Positions 53,807 through 63,954 of a stretch of 64,000 nt of DNA are shown here, one piece after another. The DNA is from Ceratothoa steindachneri (lineage: Eukaryota > Arthropoda > Malacostraca > Isopoda > Cymothoidae). The stretch is from assembly GCA_963969495.1 (NCBI GenBank), contig OZ018317.1, positions 33,419,503-33,483,502 of the forward strand, read 5' to 3'. The notes beneath the pieces are model-generated. The model was not told the origin of the DNA. It saw only the letters and a program-made list of their open reading frames with translations, and did no database searches. The number at the start of each line of letters is the position of its first letter. Position 1 is the stretch's first letter. A program made the position numbers and the translations under genes.

Positions 53807-53840
53807 GTTTCACATGCTACCTTCGAACAGGTAGCACGTG
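53807..53840 (+). promoter_or_regulatory. Hairpin in the CR1-C 5' UTR
   Basis: CACATGCTACC and GGTAGCACGTG form an 11-bp stem with one mismatch around TTCGAACA, near the presumed 5' end of the element. It may be part of the internal promoter or an RNA signal. Confidence 0.5.
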
Positions 53841-53992
53841 TTTCATAGAGCTCTCAGTCTGTTGATCTATTTTTCAGATTTTTCTATAGTTTGTTTGTTT
53901 TTTGTTTTTTTCTCACCACAATCAGCGAAAGCTAATTTGCTCTTCTTTTTTTTCTTATTGCTATTTAAGTTCTTTCTTTGTTTGAATAAGTG

Positions 53993-55150
53993 ATGGAGTT
54001 TGGGGCTGAAAGTGAGCATGAGTGTCGGAATGTATGCATTGGTTGTGGTGTATTAGGTGAGGGGTATACATGTGTTGTATGTAGGCTGCGTGAATGCATT
54101 GTAGATTTAGAGGGGATGAGAAGGCAGGATTTAGACAGGATATGTAGGCTGGAGGGGTTAGTTGCTGAGCTCAGGAGGGAACTTAGTGTTAGGCCTAGAT
54201 TTGGGAATAGGTTAGGTGGTGAGGTAGGCCAGTTAGATGTTTCAGGTGAAGGTAGAGGGCCGGTGGAGGAGGTAGGATATGATAGTTCTAGTGATAGTGA
54301 AGTTAGCCCCCTTAGATTAGTTAGAAATAGGCCTAGTGAGGATGGGGGACAGTGGAGAGTGGTTAGGAAACATGAAGCTAGGGAGGCTTCTCCTGTTCTT
54401 TGTGAGAATAGGGTTGCCTCTGTTGAGGTTGTTAGCCAGGGGGAGAATAGGTGTGTGAGTCAGAGGGACACAGAACTTATTAGCTTGACTAATAGATTCA
54501 GTGCCCTAAGAGAGGAAGTAACTGGAAGTGATATGAGTGATGGGGGTGGGGGTGGAGTTCGAGTGACTGGTAGTTTGAATGAGAATAGGAGTGGGGATGG
54601 AGTTAGGTCTGTGGGGGTTAGGAATAGGAGTCTGACTGAAGTGCTTGTGATGGGTGATTCGTGAGTTAGATATTTAGATAGGAAGTTGAATGCAAGTAGA
54701 TTGAATGGTTTGAGGGTGTGTTTGCCGGGTGCTGGAGTGAGAGATCTGTCTGATAGGTATGAGGAGCTGGTGTCTGGCTGTGCAAGGGATGCGGTTGTGA
54801 TTACACATGTAGGAGTGAATGATGTGAAGAAAGTGGATGCATGTGAGTTACGTGAGAGGTACAAGAGGTTGATTGAAAAGGTGAAAGAAAGTAGAATGAA
54901 AGGTGTTGTGACAGGTGTGCTTCCAAGAATGGATGTTGGGGTAGAATGGATGTCTCGTTCAATTGGGCTGAATGATTATGTGAGGAGGATGTATGAGATG
55001 GAAGGTGTCATGTTTGTAGATGTGTGGGATAGGTTTGTTGGAATGAAAGAAATGTATGCGATGGATGGACTGCATTTGAGTAGGAGGGGGGTAGATGTGT
55101 TGTGGGAGGAGTATGATCGTGTTATTGTCTTTGCGGGTGAGAAACTAGAT
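53993..55150 (+). pseudogene. CR1-C ORF1: zinc finger and SGNH esterase with in-frame TGA
   Basis: The ATG at 53993 opens MEFGAESEHECRNVCIGCG...CVVC, a four-Cys finger, then LEGLVAELRRELSVRP (helical) and a charged linker to VLVMGDS. TGA at 54662-54664 follows, then VRYLDRKLNASRLNG, ITHVGVNDVKKV, VTGVLPRMDVGVEW and YAMDGLHLSRRG. Two bases are missing near 55128 compared with copy B, so the ORF1 stop is bypassed and the frame runs into ORF2. The TGA at the catalytic Ser is shared with copy B. Confidence 0.88.
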
Positions 55151-57428
55151 ACTAATAGTGGTCAGGGAATTATGAGAGGACATTATAGTACTGAAAGTAG
55201 AATGGACTTGGCAGATAACAGAAATAGGTTCCAAGGCAATAGAGGTGAGGTCATTCAAGTTTCAAGAGGTGCTTCAGGGATAGGGGGGTTAAATTGTTTC
55301 TATACAAATGCTCATAGTCTTAGAAACAAGAAGGATGAGCTATTTAGTTATATTAGCAATGAGGATATAGATATATTATGCGTTACTGAATCATGGGTTA
55401 ATGAAATAGAATTTAGTGACACTATAAGTGAATTTGATTTACAGGGCTATAATATGTACATTAGTCAAAGGACAGGTAGGATTGGTGGAGGAATAATTAT
55501 CTATATAAAAAACAACATTGTTTCAAGTTTAAATACTTCAATAAAGCAGGATGGAGTTGAGTCACTTTGGATAGATATTAGGTTCAGTAAAAATAGAATG
55601 GTGCATTTGGGAGCTTTTTACAGGCCACCTGGGCAGACTGATGATATGGATGAACTAATGATAAGGGAAATAAGTAAGGGATGTGAAACAGATGTAGTTA
55701 TTATTGGGGACTTCAACTTAAACTCTGTGGACTGGGAAAATATGATAGGTAGGGATAGAACAAGTGGCAGGTTCATAAAATGCTTTGAGGATAATTTTTT
55801 GAATCAATTTGTTAATGAGCCAACGAGGGGGGACAATATATTAGATTTAGTACTTTCTAACAGTGATCATTTAGTTCAAGAATTGACTGTTGGGGAAGCA
55901 TTGGGAAATAGTGACCATCAGATAGTTCGTTTTAACTTGGGAATTGAGAAGGGTAAAATAACTGAGAATGCTGAAAAAGTTCCAAATTTTCATAAGGGAG
56001 ATTATGTAAAACTTCAAAGCTTGCTAAATTTGGTAGACTAGGATGTAGAATTCAGAGGTAAAAATGCTTATCGGATGTGGGATACTTTCAAGCATATAAT
56101 AAATGTAGTCCAAGAACAATGTATCCCAATGAAGGCCATTAGGAACAAAAGTAGGAAACCATTATGGTGGAATCAGGAAATAGCTAGAAAAATTTCAGAG
56201 AAGAAAAGGACATACAAAAAATTACAGGTACAAAATAATATTCAAAATTTAAGTGATTATAGAATGGCTAGGAATGAGTTAAATAAGATTATAAAGAAGA
56301 ACAAAAGCGTGTCAGAAATTAAATTAGCTCAGGATAGCAACAAAGATCCTAGAAAGTTTTTTAGTTACTATAAAATTAATAACAAGTCTGGCAGAGTTAA
56401 AATAGGACCTATCAAATATGAAGGGGTTGTGAGAGAAACTGATGAGGAAATAGTTGAGGTACTAAATGGTCATTTTGCATCAGTATTTACAAAGGAGAAA
56501 CTAAATAGTCCTATGTATAGTACTCATGGGTCAGGAAAAGAGGTGTTTACTAACATTAGTGTGGATCGGAGAATGATAAAAGGACTAATAGGTGATTTAG
56601 ATACTACCAAGGCCTCCGGCCCTGATAATATTCATTCTAGGATACTTAAAGAAGGGGTAGAAAGTATCTCAATAGCTCTGGACAAGTTATATACTAGGTC
56701 ATTGGAATATGGAGAAATACCCAATGATTGGAAGAGAGCGAATGTAGTCCCCATTTTCAAGAAGGGTAGTAAAGAGGATCCAAATAACTTTAGACCAGTT
56801 AGCCTAACTCCTGTAGTCTGTAAAATTCTTGAGAAAATAGTTAAAAAAGGGATTTGCCAACATCTAGAGAGGGAGGGGTTAATCAGCGATGCTCACTCAG
56901 CATGGGTTTAGATCAGGTAGATCATGTTTGACTAATTTACTAGACTTTCTGGAGTTTGTAACAGATCAAGTAGATAAGGGAGAGAATGTAGATATAATTT
57001 ACTTAGATTTTAGTAAAGCATTTGATAAGGTACCACACAGGAGACTAGTTCATAAATTAAAAATGATTGGGATATGTGGGGGTGTTTCAAATTGGATAGC
57101 TGAGTGGCTGAAAGACAGGAAGCAAAGGGTAGTGCTAAATGGTGTGAAGTCAGAGTGGAGGGATGTTATCAGTGGGGTTCCTCAGGGATCAGTTCTCGGT
57201 CCATTATTATTTGTCATCTATATAAACGATCTTGGGGAGGCAGTTAATAATAAAGTGTCAATTTTTGCGGAAGATACCAAATTAGCAGCTGTAGTTAAAG
57301 ATATTGATGATAATTTTAAAGTGCAGGGGGACTTAAATAAATTGTTATCCTGGGCACATAAGTGGCAAATGACTTTCAACCTTGATAAGTGCAAAGTTAT
57401 TAACATGGGAAAAGATAATAGAGAATTG
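55150..57428 (+). pseudogene. CR1-C ORF2, first part: endonuclease and reverse transcriptase
   Basis: The endonuclease is open from 55150 to 56041: CFYTNAHSLRNKKDELFSY, HLGAFYRPPGQTDDMDELM, VIIGDFNLNSVDW and NSDHQIVRFNLG. A stop at 56039 and new frames lead to the polymerase (56075-56911, 56889-57428). It has [56 protein letters not shown] and FAEDTKL. Copies A, B and D all have FADD, so the first catalytic Asp is Glu here. The polymerase resumes at 59137 after the nested element. Confidence 0.9.
57419..57427 (+). repeat. Target-site duplication TAGAGAATT, left
   Basis: Repeated at 59137-59145. Uninterrupted copies B and D have one occurrence at this point of ORF2. Confidence 0.9.
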
Positions 57429-57473
57429 GAATATTTATTATAAACCTTAAAAAAAATATAGTATAAATCATTT

Positions 57474-57486
57474 GCCCCCCCCCCCC
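57474..57486. repeat. Poly(C)/poly(A) tracts in the RLE element 3' UTR
   Basis: A run of about 13 C followed by about 9 A on the plus strand, close to the 3' end of the nested element. Confidence 0.8.
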
Positions 57487-57531
57487 AAAAAAAAACCAAA
57501 GTAATAAAGTAGTTCTTCAAAAATCAGCAGA

Positions 57532-59130
57532 TCAGGTTAATTGGGATAGGTGGTCCTTGTCTTCGTGTCTCCCGGCCAACAGCACGCATAGCGCATTGCC
57601 GCGAAGGATGGCCATGCCAATCCTTTGCTTCAGCCACAAGGTCTCGCGTGGCTCGCCGGTCTCCGCCCTGATACGCCGACCCAGTTCCTCGATGGTCTTG
57701 AGAGTCGAGGGGCCGGCTACGCATGATGTTTCAAATGCGAGGGGTTCGAAGTGGTACGTCTGCGAAAGGGCTGCGTATTTCCGTCGTTTGGTTTCCTCCG
57801 CCGCGCCGGCCGCCGATGATGGTGCTTGTGCCGACTTGATGGTGTTGCACGGGGCGAAGGTATCCACGCAGGTGGCATCCCATACCAGACTTCGCCCTTG
57901 GGCGTAGGGGAAGGTAGTCATCCCATCCGGGCGCTTTCCGTCGCCTCTGTCGAGTCCAGGCGGCTCCAAGATGGAGTGGAGTCCTGCGCTGGTCAAGGCA
58001 CGCCTGATAACGTCGTTGATTCCTGCATGTCGCGGAAACCGACCAGCGCTTTTACGACAGGAGAGGGGGTGGTGCGCCAAAGTGTCTACTTCTGCTCCGC
58101 AGCGACAAAGATGGCGTTGGCAGACTGGCGCTCCGATCCTCTGAGCGACGGCGATGCGAAGAGTGTTCGCGTCCAGGTGGGTCCCCAGGGACGGGATGGG
58201 GATGGCATGGAGCCATAGGCCCGACTCCGGACGAGTGGCGGCCTTGAATCTTGCAAGCTCTACTTGATTGGCTCGCCCAGTGAGCTCCTCCAGGGTGCGC
58301 TCGGCGGTGATGGTGTCCCACTCCTTTTGCTTGGTCCTTCCACTTTCTTTTGGTTCATTCCCAGTGCGGCTTCTCGTCTTCCACTCCATGATTGCAGCGG
58401 CGGGCTGGGCGGACTCCACCAATCCAGGTACGTTTATAAGGATGGAGGCGACCAAAGGGTCCGCAGCGAGGAGTGAGGAGATGTACGATGGAAGGGCCAC
58501 ATCCTCAGCCCTTCTTATCCCGAGGCCTCCGAGACTGACGGGGAGGGTGGCTTGAGTCCACTGGTCCCCCTCGAGGCGCACGTTGATGATCTTGGAGAGT
58601 GCCTTCTGCAGTGTGGAATCGAAGTCTCTTAGGTTTTCGATGTCGGTATACGAGGCGGAGGTACGCAGGAGATATTGGAGCCGCGGGATGGCAAAGCAGC
58701 TCTTGAGAAGGAAGAGGCCTGTATGGGGCTCCAGGTGGGCGAGGCGTTCGGCCATCCTCTTGAGCGCGTTGGTTTTAGCACGGATGGCCCCCGGGATGGC
58801 CACCGGTGACAGCGGGGCGCCGAGCAGCGTTTGCTCTTGTTCCCTGAGTACTCGCACTCGCGGCAGGACATGGCGGAACTGGTCGGCGATCCGAATGGTG
58901 TCGACTTCGGATTCGCTGTTGATGACGATCAGCTCACACTTCGTGTCGTTGACCTCGAGTCCGCGCCGCGCTAGCTCCGGAATTATTCGTCTTGTGTTAG
59001 CCAGCACGTCCTCGGCTGAGCCTCCCAGGGTCGCGTCGTCCAGGTACCAGACGTTGAGCTCTGAGGTAATTGATTTTGCCACCTCGTCCACTCCGAGCGA
59101 AAAGATGGCGGGTCCGCTTGGGTCTCCCTG
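57532..59130 (-). CDS. RT palm/thumb plus restriction-like endonuclease, 5'-truncated but open
   Basis: Open for about 530 codons, so recently inserted. It begins HQGDPSGPAIFSLGVDEVA (RT block before the palm) and continues WYLDDATLGGSAEDVL (catalytic YLDD), GLEVNDTKCELIV and a thumb with TLPVSLGGLGIRRAED. The C-terminal part has CRCGAEVDTLAHHPLSC (CCHC zinc knuckle), FPRHAGINDVIRRAL, and KRPDGMTTFPYAQGRSLVWD. The latter is the PD...D core of the restriction-like nuclease used by R2, NeSL and CRE elements to cut target DNA. The true N-terminus is lost, so the protein here cannot be a complete enzyme. Host-gene origin is unlikely. Confidence 0.85.
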   Translation of the reverse strand, partial: QGDPSGPAIFSLGVDEVAKSITSELNVWYLDDATLGGSAEDVLANTRRIIPELARRGLEVNDTKCELIVINSESEVDTIRIADQFRHVLPRVRVLREQEQTLLGAPLSPVAIPGAIRAKTNALKRMAERLAHLEPHTGLFLLKSCFAIPRLQYLLRTSASYTDIENLRDFDSTLQKALSKIINVRLEGDQWTQATLPVSLGGLGIRRAEDVALPSYISSLLAADPLVASILINVPGLVESAQPAAAIMEWKTRSRTGNEPKESGRTKQKEWDTITAERTLEELTGRANQVELARFKAATRPESGLWLHAIPIPSLGTHLDANTLRIAVAQRIGAPVCQRHLCRCGAEVDTLAHHPLSCRKSAGRFPRHAGINDVIRRALTSAGLHSILEPPGLDRGDGKRPDGMTTFPYAQGRSLVWDATCVDTFAPCNTIKSAQAPSSAAGAAEETKRRKYAALSQTYHFEPLAFETSCVAGPSTLKTIEELGRRIRAETGEPRETLWLKQRIGMAILRGNALCVLLAGRHEDKDHLSQLT

Positions 59131-59136
59131 GTGTAG

Positions 59137-59797
59137 TAGAGAATTTAACTATGAAATGGATGGGCATTGGCTGAGCTCACTAGAGGATGAGAAAGATCTA
59201 GGAGTAGTAATAGATAAGTCATTAAGGTTTTCTAAGCAGTGTATTGAAGCAAGAAATAGGGCAAATAGAGTGCTGGGTTTTATTAAGAGAAATGTCAGTT
59301 ACAAAAGTAAGGAGGTTATTCTTAAACTTTATAACTCTTATGTTAGGCCACATCTAGAGTACTGTATACAGGCATGGTCCCCACATTTTAGACACGATAT
59401 TAACCTTCTTGAGTCAGTGCAACGGAGGGCAACAAAGATTATTCCTTCCCTGAGGCACCTTGAATATGAAGATAGACTGAAGGTATTAAATATGTTCTCG
59501 TTCGAAAGGAGGTGTGTGAGAGGGGATATGATTGAGCTCTTTAAAAATTTTTCCGGGATAGATAAATTGGATGTTAGCAAGTTTTTTGAGTTAGATGATG
59601 GAAATCGGACTAGAGGTCACCACTTGAAAATTAAAAAGCAAGGGTGTAGGTTGGATTTAAGAAAATATTTTTTCACCAATAGAGTGGTAGACTTCTGGAA
59701 CAAATTGCCGCAGAGGGTAGTAGGTAGTCCAAATCTAAATGTATTTAAGAGTAGGTTGGATGAGTTTATGGGAAGGGAAGGTTGTGATGGTTCCTAA
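59137..59797 (+). pseudogene. CR1-C ORF2, C-terminal part
   Basis: Resumes exactly after the nested element with REFNYEMDGHWLSSLEDEKD, DLGVVIDKSLRFSKQC, RRATKIIPSLRHLEYEDRL and GSPNLNVFKSRLDEF, ending at a TAA at 59795. It is intact over about 215 codons and nearly identical to 50397-51055 of copy B. Confidence 0.92.
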
Positions 59798-60130
59798 GTT
59801 TTGTATATATTAATATTGTTTGTATATATCTATAGCTGCATGATTTAGTTCTTGACAAGCCTTGATTGGTGATACCCTTGTTTGTAGACGCAATCCTCTG
59901 GATGTTGTTTTCCTGGGAGTTTGGGTGCCTTAAAAAAGAAGCCGTTTGACTTGGATGACCTATGATAGGCCTTTTGGCTTTTGTCATCTGTTATATTATA
60001 TTGTGGGGGACTTTGATTTTGTCTTTCCCTGGTGAAGGTGCTTTTTGTGGGTGGGTTTTGACGGAGGCAGATGACCTTTGGTAGGCCCTTGTGGCTTTTG
60101 TCATCCGTGTAATTATGTTATGTTATGTAA

Positions 60131-60710
60131 GGGTTGCCAGTGTGTGAAATTAATGGTTTAGTTTCAAAAAATCAATACATTACTAAATAATATAATTAAG
60201 TAGAAGTGCAGGCATTTACTAAATAATAAAGAAGAAAAGAATAACAAAACAAATACAATGCAGTGATTGGCCCCCTTTGAAACTACTGTCTGACCTCTTA
60301 AGGTCTAGATTGTAGCCCAGAAACAGCACCCCCTATCGTGCACCCCTAAACTGAAATATTCCCCTTCAATGACCCTCATATCTGCTAATGTCATTATTTC
60401 TATTCCTGCAGTTTCGCATTCCCTTACAATCACTTCTCTCTTGCCTAGGACCATTCCTTAGCAGTTCAAGAATCCTACCTTCACTCCCTTGTACCCACTT
60501 TCCTCTCTTCTCGTATTTGCCCATGGCCACTTTGGCCCTTTACCCTATCTATCTTTACACTTGTCCTGCTCTACTTACCTCAGTGCCCAACTCCACCTCT
60601 TATTTCTCTCACTAGTTCACTGGTCCCAGTACCTTGGAGGTGGACTCCATCTCTCCTTAACCAGTACTCCCATTTCTGCATATCTTCTCCCAATTCAATA
60701 GTGTTTCCTC
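60131..60710 (-). pseudogene. LINE fragment: esterase-type ORF1 end and endonuclease start
   Basis: Minus-strand frames read RRDGVHLQGTGTSELVREI near 60640, like the last block of an SGNH esterase. Then VKVGFLNC.GMVLGKREVIV and CETAGIEIMTLADMRVIEG follow, like the first strands of a LINE endonuclease. It may be the 5' part of LINE J, displaced by copies C and D. Weak and broken. Confidence 0.4.
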
Positions 60711-61138
60711 CACCACTTAAAAATTAAAAAACAGAGGTGCAGTTTGGATGTTAGAAAATATTTTTTCACCAATAGAGTGGTAGATTACTGGAATAGTTTG
60801 CCATCTGAGACAGTAGACAGTCCAAACTTGAATGATTTTGAATGCAGATTAGATGATTATATGGGGAGAGAGGGTTAACTTCTTAGAGGGGGGGGGAAGG
60901 CATATTCTGGACTCATTCCAGTGAATGCAGTTTTTTATTTTTGTATATTATGAGTGATTTGAATTTTGACAAGCTTTGGTTATGATGCTTTCTGTTTTTG
61001 AAGCATTCCTGTGGATGCTTTAAATTGTATATTGTAGATGGATGATCTGACACAATCCTATGGATGGTTTTAATTGTATATTGTAGATGCATGATCTGAC
61101 ACAATCATATGGATGCATTTTGTGCTGTTTTGACAGAT
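60711..61138 (+). mobile_element. CR1 copy E, 3' end only
   Basis: Reads HHLKIKKQRCSLDVRKYFF and VVDYWNSLPSETVDSPNLND to a stop at 60877. The 3' UTR follows, with two and a half ~55-bp units (GTATATTGTAGATGSATGATC). It is of the A/D type and strongly 5'-truncated. Confidence 0.85.
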
Positions 61139-61191
61139 ACTGAGTATGGCTGGATGCAACTCCTAGTTTATTTGGGGCTATTTTTGGATAC

Positions 61192-61209
61192 TTTCTTCTT
61201 CTTCTTCTT
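61192..61209. repeat. (GAA)n tail of the I-clade LINE (CTT on plus)
   Basis: Six TTC units on the plus strand mark the 3' terminus of the minus-strand LINE. Simple-repeat tails are typical of the I group. Confidence 0.7.
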
Positions 61210-61379
61210 GGTGTTTTGTTGGGGCCATTCAGGCTGTGATATCACAGTCTCTGGTGCCCCAAAGGTGCGGTAGGTAGGTTAAGTTTTAATCTAGATGTGG
61301 TGGAGATGATTAGATTTTTTTAGGAAGGCCCTGGTAAGGTTAAGCTTCTTGAAAGCCAAGCTAGGATTGGTGGAGCCAC

Positions 61380-62436
61380 CTAGTAGATCAGCCAGTGTGG
61401 GTTTGTAGGGTTGCAGGGCATGCAGTGGGTGAAGGAGTGCCACATGGTGGGAGTAGTGATGTGGACAGTGCAGTAGCAGGTGTTCAGAGGTGTCAAGCTG
61501 TGTGGGGCACCAGGGGCAGTGTCGATTATGCCCAGCCTATGTAGGTGAGCGTTGAGGCGGGTGTGGCCAATCCTTAGTCTGGTCACAGCTGTGTCCAGGG
61601 CCCGGTTGGGGAAATAGGTCCACCAGTGGTGTCTTGTGTCCTGTCGGACGTGTCTCAGTGAAGTGTTTTGTAGAGTGTTGGTCAGTGTTGTGTCCCAATG
61701 TCGCTGGCAAGCTGTCTTAAGGTCGATGAGGAAGTCTGTCTGGTCAGTCACTAAGTTAATGGGGGAGGGGTGGGAGTGTGTCTTTGCCGCCGCCCCATCT
61801 GCCACCGTATTCCCTATGAAACCGACATGGGAAGGCACCCACTGGAGGTGGATGTTGTGTCCCTGGGAGATGAGGCGGAGGATTTTTTTTTTCCTTTAGA
61901 GCCCATCTGGCGACTGCCAACTTGGGCATAAGTATGAGGCGGAGGAGGTGGTGGATGGTGAGGGTGAGGCTGTGATGAGAGTGTGGGCAGTGGGATTGAA
62001 TAAGTTGGAGGGTAGTAAGAGAATCTGTGAAGAGGGAAATTGGGCAAGGGGCAGCAAGGGAGGTGGCAAAGTGGAGTCCTTTGATGGCAAACAGTTCAGC
62101 TGTGAGAATGGATGCAGTGGCGAGGGACTTGGAGGGAAGGTACATTGCCGCACCAACAGACCGAGGGTCAGGAAGGTGGGAACCATCGGTATAAATGTGG
62201 AGTAAAGCGTTGAAGAGAGAATTGCCCTGCACTGGGCAGTCAGACTTGGACCAGTGTGTGGATATGTGAAGAGTGAGGGAGATGAGTGAGGAGATAGAGA
62301 ACCAAGGGGCCAAAGGAAAAGTCTTGTTAAATTTGAGGAAAGGTGGAGGTGTTACCCGAAGGGTTGAAAAGCAGGAGAGCACTCTGTCTACAAAGGGTGT
62401 GTGGGCCTGATATGGCAAGGGGTCATGAGGTGGCAC
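61380..62436 (-). pseudogene. I-clade RNase H and C-terminal region
   Basis: RNase H blocks are LLHIYTDGSHLPDPRSVGAA (first Asp), ILTAELFAIKGLHFA (Glu) and SLFTDSLTTLQLI (second Asp). After a frame change near 61850, PSHVGFIGNTVADGAA has the last Asp. The tail has TRLRIGHTRLNAHLHRLG, a block common after RNase H in I-type elements. The enzyme removes RNA from the RNA-DNA hybrid. Confidence 0.85.
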
Positions 62437-62445
62437 TCTGCGGTG

Positions 62446-63954
62446 TTAGAGGAGGAAATGGAGGGCATGACCAATAGGGAAGGATGCAAGTTTAGTGTAG
62501 GTGCTGACTAGGAGGGTGAGGCGTCTGTGTGATAATGATGGTAGTGAGGATTCTGCCTGAAGGGCTATGACTGGGGAGGACTTAAGGGCTCCTAAAGCGA
62601 TGCGCATTGCTGAGTTCTGAATGACCTCCAGTTTGTGCAGAAGAGAGGGTGAGGCCACCCCATAAACCTCATATCTGTAGTCCAAACAACTTTGGATATA
62701 GGTAAGGTAGAAGCAAAGGAGAGTATGCCTGTCCACACCCCCACTTGACACCTGTTAGGGATTTCATTATATTTAGCCTCTTGAGGCATGAGGTCACCAA
62801 GTACTGTATGTGATGATGCCATGTTAACCGGTGGCCATCCAACAGTAGACTGAAGAACTTGTGTTTTAGACTAAAGGGGATAGGGGAACCATCAATGGTG
62901 ACCATAGGGATGTTGGGTATGCACCTTCTATTGAAGCACAATAGGCTGGACTTCTGGGCACTCACTGTCAGGCCCCGATGGGAAGTCCAAGAATGGATGA
63001 CATCAAGCCCCCATTGGAGTGTAAGTTGGACCTCTTGGATGGTGGAGGCAGAGCAAATGAGGGAAATGTCATCAGCATAGAGTAGTGCTTGTGTGCCAGG
63101 AGAGGAAGGAAATCAGAAAGTAGGACATTGAATAGTAAAGGACTGAGTGGAGAACCCAGAGGGACACCTCTGGCGACTGGGTAGAACCTAGAGTAGGTGC
63201 CACCAATCGCCGAGGAGAAGGATCTTTCCATTAAGAAAGACTGAAACCATTCTAATGGTGGACCTATGAGTCCTAGTTTAGTAATAATTCTATTGTGTGG
63301 GGCGGAATCAAAAGCTCCCTTTAGATCTAGAAAAGCTACCAGTGTGAAGTGCCTTTCTTTGAACCCTTTCTGGATGCAATGTTCCAGTAAGAGCAGGGCA
63401 TCCAGGGTGCCCCAGTGAGGGCGGAACCTGAACACATTGGATGGAAGGAGGTGTCTGCATTCCATCCACCGGGTTAACCTATTTAGTATAATGTGTTCTA
63501 GAACTTTACTGATGTTGGAGAGGAGACTAATGGGTCTATAAGAGGAGGCCTCCATCGGGTCTTTGCCAGGTTTAGGGATAGGGATGGTGATGGCATAACA
63601 CCACACCAAGGCAAAAATCCCTGACAGCCAACTGGTGTTGAGGATGTCTAGAAGGAGCTGTTTCAGACCATCTGGGAGGCACCAGAGAAACTTGTTCAGT
63701 ATGGTGTCAAATCCTGTTGCCCTTCCTTGAAACAGCGATCTCAAAGCTGAGCAAAGTTCCTTGGGAGTAATAGCAGTGCTAATTTCATGGCTGGAGTGTG
63801 AGGAAGAGGGAAACACAGGTGGGGACACATGGTCTTGAGAGCCAAGTGTGGTGTGGATGTGGGCTGCTAGGCACTCAACTTTTTGGGCATCAGTGGAGAG
63901 AAGGGCACCTTTACTAATTAACGGGAAAGTGAATGGGGGTTGTGGGTGGACCAT
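62446..63954 (-). pseudogene. I-clade reverse transcriptase
   Basis: Reads LFQGRATGFDTILNKFLW, IPIPKPGKDPMEASSYRPIS, LLSNISKVLEHIILNRL, FLDLKGAFDSAPHNRI and VARGVPLGSPLSPLLFNVLL. After a frame change near 63090 it has YADDISL, the catalytic palm motif. The thumb follows in several frames (62446-62965, with SSLLCFNRRCIPN and VIQNSAMRIALGALKSSP). The lesions are single frame changes, so the copy is only moderately old. Confidence 0.87.

Larger units (their letters stand above)
57428..59136 (-). mobile_element. R2-like (RLE-class) non-LTR element, 5'-truncated, nested in CR1-C
   Basis: A GC-rich 1.7-kb minus-strand segment holds the second half of an RT and a restriction-like endonuclease, with a short 3' UTR and no clear poly(A). 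It is flanked by TAGAGAATT on both sides. The 5' truncation falls in the RT palm. It did not go to rDNA, unlike R2 itself, so it is either not site-specific or a stray copy. Confidence 0.88.
53790..60130 (+). mobile_element. CR1-clade LINE copy C, full length, carrying a nested RLE element
   Basis: Includes a 5' UTR of about 200 nt, ORF1, ORF2 and the (TTATG)n tail at 60113-60130. It is interrupted at 57428-59136 by a minus-strand R2-like fragment with a 9-bp duplication. It is close to copy B in sequence. Lesions: ORF1 TGA, ORF1-ORF2 fusion by a 2-base loss, a 4-base CTCA duplication at about 56892, and FADD changed to FAED. Confidence 0.92.

Noticed and set aside
57532..59130. The 519-codon frame as an intronless host gene
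   Set aside because: QGDP, YLDD, CCHC and PD...D motifs and the flanking target duplication identify it as a retroelement.
57557..59133. Plus-strand frames over the RLE element
   Set aside because: The GC-rich minus-strand frame has RT and endonuclease motifs in order; the plus frames have none.
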